Assembly: GCA_019096065.1 (NCBI GenBank)
Contig: JAGUCH010000004.1
Coordinates: 2,418,001-2,482,000, forward strand
From: Paracyclopina nana
Taxonomy: Eukaryota; Arthropoda; Copepoda; Cyclopoida; Cyclopettidae
Length of the DNA: 64,000 nt
Direction: 5' to 3'
In this document: positions 36,512 through 48,294 of the stretch, in pieces
Position numbering within the stretch: the first letter of the stretch is position 1
Layout: each line of letters starts with the position of its first letter
Notes under the pieces: generated by a model
Seen by the model: the letters and a program-made list of their open reading frames with translations, nothing else
Told to the model about the DNA's origin: nothing
The model's database searches: none
Position numbers and translations under genes: made by a program

Positions 36512-38225
36512 ATGAGTTTGAAGCAGAAAGGAAAAGGCAAAAGATCAGCAAATGGTCCTGATACTTACGACACCGATGAAAGTGGGATCAAAAAGCTGAA
36601 AAATGGTTCTTCAAATACCAATGGCAATCACAGCCCAGTGGTACAATACAAGTTTTCCTCTCGTCTCGTCGATCTCAAGTCCAAATTGTCAGCCATTTGG
36701 AAACATTCTGAGGAGGAGACCTTCAGTGACATCAGTGATATCGAGCTGATTCGTGATCCCTTCCAGTGTTGCTGCCTGCAAAATGTGGTGGAAAATTCGG
36801 AAGACCTCTTTGACCATTTGCTTGCGGAGCTCAAGGATGTGGACATGTGTGAGAAAAACAATGACTTGTACAAGTTCAAGCAGTCCTCGAAAGATTTAAA
36901 ACACTTGCACGAGAGCCCCTACATAAGTGGCCTGAAGGAATTTCTCGAAACCGACGTGAGAGAGTGGCTGCAAACTGTCACTGGCATTGAACTCAACAAG
37001 GAAATCGACTTGTTCTGTGCAAACTACGGGTAACATACCAACTACGATAGTTTCTACAAAAAACTCATTTCCACCTTTTAGGTACACTGATCACCTTCTC
37101 TGCCATGACGACGAGCTGGAAGGCCGTCGCATTGCTTTCATCATGTACTTTGTCAAAAACTGGACTCCAGAAGATGGTGGCACTCTTGACCTCTTCAAAT
37201 GTAACGATCAAGGCCAGCCCGTTGAGGTGGCTCGTAGCCTTGTGCCGAAAACCAACTCGATGGCTTTCTTTGAAGTGACTGAAAAATCTCATCATCAAGT
37301 TGCTGAAATTTTGACTAAAGACAAGCACCGGTTTTCGGTTGGTGGGTGGTTTCACGGCACTCCCTACGTTAGGCCAACCCAAAATAGGGTAGACAATGAC
37401 GTCCTTGAGGCTGTCTCCTCTGAAGATATTGACGAAGACGAGTTCTACTCATGGATCAACCCTATGTACTTAGACCTCGAAATCCAGACTGAAATCAATG
37501 CCAAATTCGAGGAAACGTCCGAAATCAGCTTGCCCAACTTTCTCGAGGAGGACAAGTTCAAGGCTGTATCAGAGGCCATGAGAAAGGTGTCCAACTGGCG
37601 AAAGAAGGGGCCTTCAAATCAGCGTTGCATTGATGTACTCATCCCTTGTGAAGAGGAGATCTTGCAGAAGTGTGTCAAGTTTTTAAGATCCGATGCCACA
37701 TTTCTGCTCATGTCCAACTTGACTGGTTTGAGGCTGCATCCCTTAGCTCCTGAAAATGATGATGAAGAATCGGAAAAGGAGGCTACCGAGGAGTCCGATC
37801 ACAACAACTCCTCTGACGAGGATGCTGTGCCCTCGACAAGTACAGTCCAGGATCCAGATTCAAAAAGCGGTGTCAAAAGCAAAAAATCCGGAAAGTTCGA
37901 TCCAAAGTGCAAAATCGAGGTGAGGAGATGGCGGCAAGGATGCTACACATTGCTGAATGATGCGAGGGCAAGCAATGACAAGTATTGCTTAGACGGTAGG
38001 CTCTTTTTCAATTGCCACGACTGGAGCATAGAGTACGGAGGATTTACCAGTTATGTTGCTAAAGACGAGGATGAAGAGTTGTTGACAGCAATGCCTGAAA
38101 ACAACACTCTTCAACTCATCTACAAAGATGCCCAGACTCTGGGATTTGTCAAGTACGTCAATGATGGCATCAATGCTTTGCCCAATGGAGAGTTTCATGA
38201 CATTGCTCTCGCGTATTTTGAGTAG
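36512..38225 (+). CDS. OGFOD1: Prolyl 3-hydroxylase OGFOD1 (Tpa1/Sudestada1 family)
   Basis: Two exons, 36512-37029 and 37082-38225 (phase 2), 553 residues, close to human OGFOD1. It hydroxylates ribosomal protein uS12 (RPS23) at a proline, affecting translation accuracy. The catalytic dioxygenase domain has YTDHLLCHDDELEGRR with the HxD iron ligands near residues 181-183, and GGWFHGTPY with the distal histidine near 264. The catalytically inactive second domain runs to the C-terminus (HDWSIEYGGFTSYV, FHDIALAYFE). An acidic Ser-rich insert lies at about residues 420-465. The first 45 residues are basic and Ser/Asn-rich, possibly a nuclear signal. The chosen ATG is directly after a strong acceptor. 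The first-exon donor is G|GTAACA. Confidence 0.93.
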
Positions 38226-38278
38226 CCTATCAAATCTAACATAATATAGTGTACAACATATTGTGTATTTCTCGTATC

Positions 38279-40102
38279 TTAGTTATCTGGAGTTATTACA
38301 ATGTCCACCGAACATTCTGGTGGATCCAGTATGCAGCCTAGCTTGTTTCTTCTTACGTTTTGGCCAAGATGCAATGCATCTTCAATAGATTCGGGCAATT
38401 TGTCATTCCTGGTCTCTGGGAATGTGAAAGCCAAACATCCAGCTATGACAGCCACTGATCCAAAAATGATGAATGGCAATGGATCCCAAATTGACCGGAG
38501 AGCCTCCATCAAAAGTGCACAAATGCCTCCAACTCTCGCCATTGAGGAGCAAGTTCCAGTTGCCGTGTTTCGTATTGAAGTGGGAAACAGTTCTGTGGTG
38601 TACAAATAGACCATTCCAAAGCCATGAGCTGCTGCTAGCCTCCCAATCATCACCAAACAGACTTGCAGTGCGGATACCTCTGGTACAATCAATAGTAGGC
38701 CTCCAAGAATGCAGCAAGTTCCAGATATGAATTGTGATGCAACTAGGCAAGCCTTCCTTCCCACAAGATTTGGGAATATGATGAATAGTATGACAGATGG
38801 CACTTCAGCCAAAACAACAAGTGTGTAGTTCAAGTAAGGATTTCCATTTAGGCCTGTGGAGGCAAACAAAAGGCCATAGTAACCCATGGTCACGCTGAAC
38901 CATTCGTAGCACATGATGAGGGTGCGATAGCGAATGGTAGGATGCTTGAACAAGTCCCTGATTGATGGCCTTATATGTGCCTTCTTCACATTCTTCTCAT
39001 CGGCATCCTTGACTTTTTCAATTTGATTGAAAAGCTCTCTGCCCGATAACAGCTCCATTGGGATTGGCTCTGCATTGTTGATTGATGCTCTTCTGCTGAC
39101 TGCAACAATTGCTTCTTCATTTTTTCCTTTTGCTATCAGCCATCTTGTAGATTCTGGCAGGACAAAGTAAATTCCTAGCAGCACCAACATCGGCCCATGT
39201 GCAACCAGCTGAAGTGTGAACCAGTCTCTGATGAAATATGCTTCCATTCCCAGAATAAGCTCCCCACAGTTGAAGCCAAGTCCACAAATTGTCGCAGTGA
39301 TTACCTTAAACCGTGGCAATGTGCCTTCGGCAGCAATAATATATGCAGACATGTACGATCCCATTCCACCCATGCCAACTGTGATGCGCAAAATTGCAAA
39401 CAAGACCTCATTGTGCATAAAAGCTGCCAGTACTCCAGATCCTCCCATGAGAAAAATTGAGAGTGTAAGTGCTTTCAACCGGCCAAATTTGTCGCTGACT
39501 ATACCAATCAGAAAGGCTCCCACCAGCATTCCTCCCATGTACAGTGCATTGAAAATTGAGCGCAACACTGCATGATCACAAGTCATGCCAAAGTAGCTTG
39601 TTACTGAAGATGCAACAATGCTCTTGTCAAACACCAGCTCATCTCTTTGGCAGCTAACAGCTTCAGTGTCACCATCACTGTTTCTCAACTTTTCCATGTA
39701 TTGTTCACAAGATAAGGCCTGATTTCCGGATTTGGGTGCCACCAATCTTTGGCAGCTTTTTCCAGCCAGGTCTACATCACTTGCTGAATTGAGCCCTCCA
39801 ATTGCCAAGGTGACATAATTGGCGAAGGAATAATTAGTGGTTGGTTCAAATGGTAAAATATCTTGGCTGTAATATGTTGCAGTGGTGATGTTTTCACACT
39901 CTGGTATCACGCATCTGTACTTGGGAACAAAGCCAGTAAAAGCAAACAGCACCACAGATATGCCAGCACATAGTGTAATTGTAAAGAGAATTGGCAATTG
40001 GGCATACTGATACCTTCCATGAGGACCAATATGCTCCAATATTCTATCCAAGTCTATTGGCCCCTGGCTTTGTTGGACTTCTCTTTTCTGGACAACTTCC
40101 AT
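38279..40102 (-). CDS. SLC22-type organic ion transporter, copy 1 (intronless)
   Basis: An uninterrupted ORF of 607 residues encodes a 12-helix major facilitator of the SLC22 family. TM1 is followed by a large extracellular loop with cysteines (YRCVIPECENITT, QRLVAPK). The MFS motif VSDKFGRLKALTLS is after TM2. The mid loop has PESTRWLIAKGK and VSRRASINNAEPIP, with LYTTELFPTSIRNTATG near TM10-11 and FPETRNDKLPESIEDAL at the end. These are classic OCT/ORCT motifs. The substrate is probably an organic cation or zwitterion such as carnitine; this cannot be read from sequence. It is tandem with a close paralogue 480 bp upstream. The absence of introns is unusual here. Confidence 0.93.
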   Translation of the reverse strand: MEVVQKREVQQSQGPIDLDRILEHIGPHGRYQYAQLPILFTITLCAGISVVLFAFTGFVPKYRCVIPECENITTATYYSQDILPFEPTTNYSFANYVTLAIGGLNSASDVDLAGKSCQRLVAPKSGNQALSCEQYMEKLRNSDGDTEAVSCQRDELVFDKSIVASSVTSYFGMTCDHAVLRSIFNALYMGGMLVGAFLIGIVSDKFGRLKALTLSIFLMGGSGVLAAFMHNEVLFAILRITVGMGGMGSYMSAYIIAAEGTLPRFKVITATICGLGFNCGELILGMEAYFIRDWFTLQLVAHGPMLVLLGIYFVLPESTRWLIAKGKNEEAIVAVSRRASINNAEPIPMELLSGRELFNQIEKVKDADEKNVKKAHIRPSIRDLFKHPTIRYRTLIMCYEWFSVTMGYYGLLFASTGLNGNPYLNYTLVVLAEVPSVILFIIFPNLVGRKACLVASQFISGTCCILGGLLLIVPEVSALQVCLVMIGRLAAAHGFGMVYLYTTELFPTSIRNTATGTCSSMARVGGICALLMEALRSIWDPLPFIIFGSVAVIAGCLAFTFPETRNDKLPESIEDALHLGQNVRRNKLGCILDPPECSVDIVITPDN

Positions 40103-40582
40103 CCTCGTGTTGAATCTTCAGAATAAAAAGGCAAATCACTCACTCCAGTGAATAAGACGCGTGGGTTGGCTAAATCTGGAGTGTGTCTCGTAATTTTTCA
40201 CGTACATATCGAATGCCTTACAAGGTGTTCAGTTACTCAAAATTTCATAGGTCAAGTAGAGATAAAGATGACGCATTGAATTAATATCTAGGACCTGAAG
40301 TGCCTCTTTTTCATTTGCAAAAGTTTTGGGTACAAAAATGGAGGACACATTTGATGGGGCACAAGCTAAGAGATGCTTGTAAAAGAATGTTACCAAAAAG
40401 ATATTGGTATGGAAATTTTTGAGAATGAACTGGCCGTTCTTCCGCTTTGAACTTTAACATGTCAACTTTTATTGCATTTGATTTGCCCATACAAGAAAAA
40501 AAATGATGTGTGTGTTCTAGCATTTATTTACATGTTTTTTTAAAATATCATACTATATTCCTATATTGCTGAATTAATTTTT
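40103..40582. other. Intergenic between SLC22 paralogues
   Basis: 480 bp, AT-rich, with the 3' end of copy 2 and presumed promoter of copy 1. No other feature seen. Confidence 0.5.
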
Positions 40583-42400
40583 TCAAGTGTCTGGCGTTAT
40601 TACTATTTCAATATCACATTTGGGCTCAACTATGATGCCAAATTTGCTGCGTTTGACATTCTGCCCTAATCGTAGAGCATCTTCTATTGTTTCTGGCAAA
40701 TTATCATTCCTGGTCTCTGGCAGTTGGAATGCTAAAATACCAGCAAAAATAGCTACAAGTCCAAAGACAATAAATGGCAGAGGAGTCCATACATTCCTCA
40801 GGCTTTCCATCAGCAGGGCTAAAAACCCTCCAATTCTTGCCATAGATGAGCATGTACCAGTTGCAGTGTTCCTTATTGATGTGGGAAATAATTCAGATGT
40901 GTACAAATAGACTGTTAAAAAACCTAGGGAAGATGCCAGGCGACCTAGCATGACCAGAAGAACTTGTACACTGTAAGCATCATCCGATATCAGAAGAAGG
41001 CCTCCAATAATGCAGCATAATCCTGCCATAAGCTGAGAAGCAATCAGGCAAAGTTTCCTCCCAATTAGGTTTGGGAAGATGTAGAATAGCAGGATTGATG
41101 GCAGCTCTGCAAAAACTACAAGAGCAAAGTTGAGATGTGGGTCACCATGCAGGCTAGTGAAAGCAAAAAGGAGTCCATAGTAGCACATGTTAACGCTGAA
41201 CCACTGACAGCACAAATTGAGGCAACGCATTCGAATAGAAGGATGTGTATACAAGTCACTGAATGTGGGTTTCTTTTGAATTGCGGAAACCCTAGCATGG
41301 AAGCTGGCTGGTTTCTTGTTGAGTGCATTGCTTATTTCTTTTCCTGATAGCAGCTCTAATGGTATTGGATCAGCTCTATTGAATGATGCTCTTCTGCTTA
41401 CTGCTTGAATTGCTTTCGTTGTCTTGCCTTTTGCAATAAGCCATCTTGTTGATTCAGGCATGATACAATAAATGCCTACCAAGATCAACATAGGAGCATG
41501 TGCCACAGCCTGAAGGGTTTGCCAGTCTCTGAGATAATAGGCCATTAGAGCCAGTGTAAGTTCGCCAATGTTAAAGCCAAGACCAACAATCATCGTAGTG
41601 ATCACTTTAAATCTTGGCAATGTTCCTTCTGCTGCAATTATGTATGCTGACATGTAGGCTCCCATTCCACCCATGCCAGCTGTGATACGCAATGTTGCAA
41701 ACACGGCTCTCCTAACCACAAAAACGGCCATGAACCCTGATCCTCCAAGGAGAAAGATCGACAAAGTAAGCGCTTTCAACCTTCCAAATCGATCACTTAT
41801 GAACCCAAACAGGAGAGCTCCCACAAGCATTCCTACCATGTAGAGTGAATTGAAAAGAGAATTTATTATGGTGTCCTCACAAGTCAGTCCATAATGGCTT
41901 GTGACGGATAAGTGTACAATGCTCCTATCAAACACCAGTTGGTCATGTGGGCAGGTCTCAACAAATAGGCCACCATCACTGGTATTCACCATCTGCAGGT
42001 ATTTGCTACAAGTTTGCTCCCTCTTTGCATTTGGTCCAATTGCTAATCTCTGACAGCTATGGCCAGCCAGCTCAACATTGCGATCCGGCCTCAATCCTCC
42101 AATGCCAAGAGTGACATAGTCTGAGAATCTTGCATCAGAGGACGACTCAAATGGTAAAATTTCATCGCTGTAGTATGTGGCAGATGAAATGTTTTCACAT
42201 GCTGGTATCAGACATCTGTAGTTGGGTTCATATCCAGTAAAAGCAAAAATGGACACAGCTATCCCAGTACACACTGTGACGAGAAAAAGGACTGGCATTT
42301 GCGCCCATTGGTACCTTCCTAGTGGTCCAATGTGCTCCAAAATCTTGTCCAAATCAATTTGACCATCATATTGCTCCTTCGGTCTGCCATTTGAAGACAT
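40583..42400 (-). CDS. SLC22-type organic ion transporter, copy 2 (intronless)
   Basis: An uninterrupted ORF of 605 residues from the ATG at 42400. An in-frame ATG at 42448 would add 16 residues (MNWNRTVHNSSSHFCI), but 42400 (MSSNGRPKEQYDGQIDLDK) aligns with copy 1. The same motif set is present: YRCLIPACENISS in the large outer loop, ISDRFGRLKALTLS, PESTRWLIAKGK, LYTSELFPTSIRNTATG and LPETRNDNLPETIEDAL. Divergence from copy 1 is spread over the whole length, so the duplication is not very recent. The substrate is unknown. Confidence 0.93.
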   Translation of the reverse strand: MSSNGRPKEQYDGQIDLDKILEHIGPLGRYQWAQMPVLFLVTVCTGIAVSIFAFTGYEPNYRCLIPACENISSATYYSDEILPFESSSDARFSDYVTLGIGGLRPDRNVELAGHSCQRLAIGPNAKREQTCSKYLQMVNTSDGGLFVETCPHDQLVFDRSIVHLSVTSHYGLTCEDTIINSLFNSLYMVGMLVGALLFGFISDRFGRLKALTLSIFLLGGSGFMAVFVVRRAVFATLRITAGMGGMGAYMSAYIIAAEGTLPRFKVITTMIVGLGFNIGELTLALMAYYLRDWQTLQAVAHAPMLILVGIYCIMPESTRWLIAKGKTTKAIQAVSRRASFNRADPIPLELLSGKEISNALNKKPASFHARVSAIQKKPTFSDLYTHPSIRMRCLNLCCQWFSVNMCYYGLLFAFTSLHGDPHLNFALVVFAELPSILLFYIFPNLIGRKLCLIASQLMAGLCCIIGGLLLISDDAYSVQVLLVMLGRLASSLGFLTVYLYTSELFPTSIRNTATGTCSSMARIGGFLALLMESLRNVWTPLPFIVFGLVAIFAGILAFQLPETRNDNLPETIEDALRLGQNVKRSKFGIIVEPKCDIEIVITPDT

Positions 42401-42448
42401 TATGCAAAAATGTGAAGATGAGTTGTGTACGGTTCGATTCCAATTCAC

Positions 42449-43025
42449 ATTCCAGCAGTGCGTAAATGTTCGTATTCTTTTGCAATTCCATGTACAAAGT
42501 AACTGAAAAAGAAGAACACGAATCTAGAGGCATTTTCGTCATAGCTAGCCCATTGTATGTTAATTCTTTTGCTAGTTGACGAAAATACAAAGATATGATA
42601 TTTGAAGCTTAAAAAAGTGGCTTTGCTCATAGCCTAGTTGAAGCATAGCATGGTCCCACGCTGGATGCAGCTCTTTTAAAGAGTCTGCCAAAAAAGGAGC
42701 GCAGACTTGGACTATCAAACATGCTGAAAAGGTCAAAACGCAATTTTCCTGCCTCTTTCTTGAACTTTACACAGATGTGGCACAGAATAAATTCTCGATA
42801 AGAGCCCACTTAGATTACGCTCAAATCAATGCTAGCAGACTTCTGACAATATAGTTTATTATTAACTTTTGGTTCAGCACAGCTAGTATACATATTATGT
42901 ACTATGCGCGCGCGTACTTCCTATATCTAGAGTGGTGGTGCACTTTAAAGTACGTACATGCAGATAAAAACTAAAATCCAACATGATAAAAAAATCACAT
43001 GTAAAGCTCAACTTAGGATAAACAA
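42449..43025. other. Intergenic
   Basis: Between the SLC22 copy 2 start and the end of the ANKRD13 extension. AT-rich, short ORFs only. Nothing further recognised. Confidence 0.5.
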
Positions 43026-43430
43026 TCAATTGTTGTCAAAGTAAATGGTTAGTGAACTTGAATAAATGGAGCCAAAGTTGAACTGCAGCGGAAAATCGAC
43101 AGAAGGAAGTGGAGGCCTTTTGGGCCCACCCAAATTAGGGGGATCATCCAAAAGTATGGGTTGACTAGACACATCTTCGGCTTCACTGGCCAACATTGGG
43201 GGGCTATTATTCAGATTGTTGTCGGCGTGCAAATTCAGGTGGGACGACACGGAAATGGCGTCTGACGTGATAAAGCCACCATCGAGATTGATATCTTGAG
43301 AGTCCACGAGGCCTCGTACCACGTCGTTTTGAGGCCTGGTCATGACTCGCCAAGAGAGGGAGCGATTCTTGTGCTGAGGCTGCCACGGATGTCTGTCTTC
43401 GACGGTCAAGAGTCCCACCTCATCCACATG
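43026..43430 (-). other. In-frame 134-codon extension after the ANKRD13 TGA
   Basis: Directly after the TGA at 43433-43431 the same frame runs on, beginning HVDEVGLLTVEDRHPW and ending TIYFDNN before the next stop. It has ordinary protein composition (for example PPMLASEAEDVSSQPILLDD and GPKRPPLPSVDFPLQF) and no low complexity. It could be a stop-codon readthrough product, a 3' exon joined by an unseen splice that removes the TGA, or a recent nonsense mutation or assembly error. Confidence 0.5.
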
Positions 43431-45200
43431 TCACAAGTCCGGGAATCGCGAGGGGTCTTCTGCATAACCCTCGGGGATGTCGAAAAGGCTGTCTGACAGA
43501 ACATTGTTGGGCTCGTTCTTCCACTCGAAATCGTGAAAGGTCACTCGGGCTGACACGGTGGGCAACACTGGAATGTCCACTTTAACGGGGAATCCGGGAG
43601 GCAACTTCATCTCGATGAAGTCTCGCAACTTTTGGAAATGTTTGAACTGAGGAGCTATGACCTAAGAAGATTTTAGAGTTACGAGCTGCGGGAGCTTGGA
43701 TTAGAAAGGCTTATGAGATTACACCACTTGAGAAAGCCCTACTCTTTGATGGCTTGAATTGACATTTTTTACCTCTAAGACATTGAGTAGCATGTCAACT
43801 GTCAAAGGGAAGTCTTCACTCATGGCCACAGTGGCTTTGAAAGCCCTTGATGACTCTTTGCACTTTGGCATGCGGCCCAAGATTGGGTGCTGTCCAGGTG
43901 GGCTCTGGATGTACTCGGACCACGTGACATCCCTCCTGGGCGGTGGAGGCAACGACTCTTTCCTGTGGATCTCTCCGTTTTGCTGAATTTCCAGATACTG
44001 GGCATTGCCTTTGGCAAAGTTCTCCAACAAGGCCTTGTTCTTCATGAGGTCATCGTTGGACAAGTGCTCCCTGCGCTTCCTCGTCTCCAAAATCATGCCG
44101 TTGATGCTGTAAAAATTGGCATTGTACGTCCCCACCAGCTCCTGGCGGTCCTCCTTGAAGAACCAGCCTGATTGAACTTTGGTGAAGGAAATTGGCTTGG
44201 TTGAAACCTGTGCTGACACAATGTCTGAGGACATCAAAAGGTCGACCTCATCTTCGAACTCAACATCAGACTCCTCATACCGAACCTACAAAATACATTA
44301 GAAGCGTCCGGATGTACACTTTTAAAGGTATTATAAACCTTCTGATACACTTTTAGTTTGTTGTCAAGTACGAACAAGGATTCCTCAGGCGTTTTGGCTT
44401 CGCCTTTGTACAAAAATGTGATGTCTCCCCTTTCCCATCTCATCTCGGTGAAATCGACCAGCGTCGTGTCCAGTCGGATGGATGCACCTTTCTTGGAAAT
44501 CTTGCAAATGTCAGATGGGAGAATGCGAGACACCAAGGGGAGCCAACTTGTAAAATCCCACTTGAGGTCGACCACAAAGTCTCCCAGCTTCTTCAGAGAC
44601 GCAATCATCTCCGGCTTTCTTTCCCGCAGCTGTTCTTTGGATTGGTGCTGAAGTTTTCGTAGCAGAGAAGCAATCATTTGGCGATCTCCGAAACTGTGTG
44701 AATAGACAAGTGATAATTAGCTAAAAGTAAACGTCATTAAGCGCCTCATTGGTTTGCTCGGCATTAAATATGCATGGCCTCATGAATAATTAAGTATCAT
44801 CCTTATGACATACGAAGTGTCAAACGAAGGCCAAACGAAGAAGATTGCCAACCTTGAAACGAATTCCTGTTTTGCTAGAGATAAGGCTTATCTGATGAAT
44901 TATTTACCTGATAGCTTCTGCAAGCGGACTCCATCCCAACTTGTTCTTGATCTTGACCGGAGCTCCATGCGCACAGAGCAAATGAACGCACTCTCTTCTG
45001 CCTAACATAGCTGCCAAATGCAAGGCTGTGTTTCCGTGCGAGTCCCGCAGCCCCAAATCAGTCTCATTTTTGCGAATGAGGGCTGACAGCTCTTTGACGT
45101 CTCCCCTAAAAACGCACTCGTGGATTGGGAACTCGTCGCCGCGAATTTGCACTCCCGGGCCACCATTATTCAACTCCTCGTTGTTTTCTCCTTGAGCCAT
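43431..45200 (-). CDS. ANKRD13: Ankyrin repeat domain 13 family protein
   Basis: Four exons: 45200-44908, 44693-44339, 44285-43773 and 43661-43431 (463 residues to the first stop; phases 2, 0, 0). ANKRD13 proteins bind ubiquitinated membrane cargo and regulate endocytosis. Ankyrin repeats are in exon 1 (HGNTALHLAAMLGRRECVHLL, GWSPLAEAI). Exons 2-3 carry the GPCR-chaperone domain (FVVDLKWDFTSWLPLVSRIL, SIRLDTTLVDF, SGWFFKED). Exon 4 has the conserved PVLPTVSARVTFHDFEW and LFDIPEGY. The reading frame then meets TGA (43433-43431), after which the same frame stays open to 43026. The ubiquitin-interacting motifs expected at the C-terminus are not seen before or after the TGA. The first-stop version is annotated here; see the extension entry. 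Confidence 0.88.
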
Positions 45201-45699
45201 TTTGTCTACTTTTGATATGACACCGTGCGATTTGGCATGATTTTAGGCCATCAAATTTTTCCTAGCACATTTTCTAGTGGCTGCAGCAGAACAGAGGCCT
45301 TACAACGCCGCTCCCCAATAATCGTTCATAACACCTCAAAATTAATGGAAATCGCCAAATTGGGGGCTTTTGTGAAGCTTAGGTAACAAGGTTAGTAACG
45401 CTGTTTGGTTTGACAGAATATTGGGAAAACTGGGTGTCGTGCACTACAATTGAAGGCAGACATAATTTTATTTGAATCAATAGAAAGTACTATGCTCAAC
45501 AAAAACCATATGTTACTCTCAAATAATGAAGTATTTTAGAATATTCTGACATTTCATCTCCTCTAAGTACTGATTAAAGCATTGTACATTTCATTTGGTG
45601 CAAGGATGTAAAACAGATCGAGTCTATAAATTGGTCCGTTTTTTTCCATGTAAACCAAAACAAAAATATTTTCAAACGTGACAATTTCAACTTTTCAAG
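45201..45699. promoter_or_regulatory. Divergent promoter region, ANKRD13 / CCDC137
   Basis: 499 bp between two start codons pointing away from each other. It probably carries both promoters. No clear TATA box or other element is seen. Confidence 0.5.
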
Positions 45700-46876
45700 A
45701 TGGGTCGAAAAATACCAGGAAAAAAGCACAAAGGGGTGAAAGATCCTGAAAAGCAGCGGGAGAAACGTGAATCAGAGTTGCGGAAAAAAGTACGCTCAAT
45801 TTTACTCTCATCTTTCTGTTACGATAATTACATATTGCTAGGTGGATTCAGCTCCCAAAGTTATAGATGATCAAGAAATGCCGAAAAGGTTGGTCTTGTT
45901 GGCCAAAGCAAGAGAAGAGGCAAAGCAAAAGCCAAAAAAGAACCCAAAAGTGCCAAAGTCAGACAACGACGATTTATTAGACTCGTCAAAATACATGGGG
46001 TAAATTCTTTTAAGGCACTTTTTGTCAGCTTACTTTCAAATTCATGCTTTTTCTAATATTTTGGTTAGTGTTGAAATGAAGCTGCCAGGAATGAAAAAAG
46101 ACCTCAAACCAATACCTGTGTTCAAGCAGCATCCCGGAGAGCGTCCAAGACAGTTCTTCAGAAGGATGAACCAACAAGTTACTGTAGGACATTTTTTTCA
46201 TTTGAAAAGCTTTCCTCTTATTGAGCATAGTTTTTATTTACAGCAATTCTTGAAGCAGAAGCAATATGAAGCCAAATTCAATGTGGATCTAGTGCAGGAT
46301 CCAGAATCCGGCAAAACAAAGTTCGTTGACAGGGAAAAAGACGAGGTATAGTTCTTAAAATTCCTTATCCGAAATTCAAAACTTGATGCATTATTTTTGT
46401 AGTTGGACGAACATGCTCATAATTTGAGAGCCAAAAAGTTGGCAAAAAGAGGAATCGTTCTGAAAACAAAGGAGGAAAAACGAGCATTAAGGAGGCAAAA
46501 GGAGAAAGAAAAGAAGTTGAAGAAAAAGCGGAGAGCCTTCAAGCAAACGCAAATGCAAAGTGAGGATTTCAATGACTTGAACGATAACATCAAATTCAAC
46601 GATGTTGTCCAAGAGCCTCCAAAGCTGACTGCACTCTCAAAAAACAACGAGGCAAGACGACCAGGACAGCAAAAAGACTTGTTATTGCTCAGCGACAAAA
46701 AGAACTCTGGAAAAGTGACCAAAGTGAACTCTAGGAAAAAGACGGAGAAAGACTCTAAATCCGGCAAGAAGCAAAAGATGAAGATGTCTATGGCTAAGAA
46801 GCAAATTTGGGAGGCTGAACGAATTAGCATAGTCGAGCAATACAGAGCCATCAAGGAGAAATCCCACAAGTTCTGA
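45700..46876 (+). CDS. CCDC137: CCDC137-like basic nucleolar protein
   Basis: Five exons: 45700-45789, 45842-45999, 46069-46183, 46244-46345 and 46403-46876 (939 nt, 312 residues; phases 0, 2, 0, 0). The protein is very rich in Lys and Arg. Family signs are KYMGVEMKLPGMKKDLKPIP, KQHPGERPRQFFRRMNQQ, the basic coil KTKEEKRALRRQKEKEK, IKFNDVVQEPPKLTAL, and the closing MAKKQIWEAERISIVEQYRA. CCDC137 is reported as a chromosome-periphery and nucleolar protein. Introns are 52-69 bp. AATAAA lies two bases after the stop (46878-46883). The ATG follows CTTTTCAAG, which also resembles a splice acceptor. Confidence 0.85.
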
Positions 46877-48294
46877 AAATAAAAGTTGTGCAGTTTCTGC
46901 ATCAATTTCAATTGCTGCACCAATCACTCATCAGTTTCAAAAAAGCACCTCATTTTATTCTAAAACTCTTTTATGCAAGATCCGTTTTGCGTGTGATGCG
47001 TCCTTGCACGCGCAGGCATAAAAAGTGTGTAGGCCTACAATTGGGAAAGTGCAAACATGTGTGTTTATAATCCCCAGGTGTTCCAAGTCATATGTGGGCC
47101 TAACTTCTTCAGTAGTAGTAGCAGTCGTAGTTATTATTACCCACTAACCACCCCCTCCAGGCCCAGCCAATTTTCTCCCAAAAACACCCACTGATCCATT
47201 TTTTAAAGGCCTCAGCCTGCCATGGAGCATAAAATAACGAGGAGGATTTCTTTGGCCACAGCTGTTGATAGGATCAAATCAAGCACAAAAACCACTGAAA
47301 AGTGACACTGAGCAAACAGGAGAAAAAGAAGAGGAGGAGAAAATCGTGGACCAAAAGGAGCAGAAAACTCGTTTTGGTCAACAGATGTGTGCTCCTCTTT
47401 AAATATGTGATGGAGATTTTTTGCGTAATTTTTTTCCGGGCCTCTCGTGTATTACACATATTATTATTATTATTATGCCTAGCAGCTATTTGTAAGTGTG
47501 TGTGGGGGCCCCCTTTTTCTACGAGCTATGGAATGCTCATATTAGGCCTTAACCACCCCCGTTTTTCCACGTCTTTGGCATTCCCACATACATAAAAATC
47601 CTCGTCACATCTGGCAGCAGCATCTCCTTTTTTTCACCATCAATGGCACACAAGGGTGGAATAAGAGGCCCAATTTTTACCTCAATTTTCATGTGTGAAT
47701 TTTTCGTGCCTTAGGCTTTTTCTGCAGCGTGATTGCGAGCACGAGGTCACATTTTTTAAGAAATTAAGGCCACCGGAAATGCTCAATTGGCCAGCTAGAA
47801 CAAATTGTAGCTTCACATAATAATTTTTTTATTGATTCATGATTACTGCACTTTTTGCATGCAGCAAATGAAAAGGAAATTGGAAGAAAACCTATATATA
47901 GTTTTTCCCAATAGGCTTTCACGGCATAAAGCTGCCAAGTTAGTGAATGGCAAAATCAGCCTCATTATATAGAGAAAAACAGAGGCAGCATGACACGAAT
48001 AATTTTAGTTTTAGTTTTTAGTAGTGTTGCGACATTGGAGCGGAAAACAAGCCCCCTTTTTTGAAGCAGCAGCAAACTCGCGTGACGCTTCTTCTTCATA
48101 CATAGCAGTAATTTCGCGTGCAATTTTCATCATAAAGAAAATGGCTTTTTGACCAGCGGCAAAGTGCAGCTCTCTTCAACGTCGACATGCTGCAATAAAA
48201 TGCTGCGCACTTTAAGGCTCAATTTAGAACGACTCTCCACTCAAATTAGAGCATTTTCCATAAAAGACCTTTTCTGCTGCAGAGCTACGCAAAC
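46877..48294. other. Intergenic
   Basis: About 1.4 kb. Contains short simple repeats (AGTAGTAGTAG near 47110 and TTATTATTATTA near 47460) and the presumed promoter of the VMO1-like gene. No supported gene. Confidence 0.55.

Noticed and set aside
46417..46923. 168-codon minus-strand ORF
   Set aside because: Antisense of the Lys-rich CCDC137 exon, giving the artificial Phe/Leu-rich composition.
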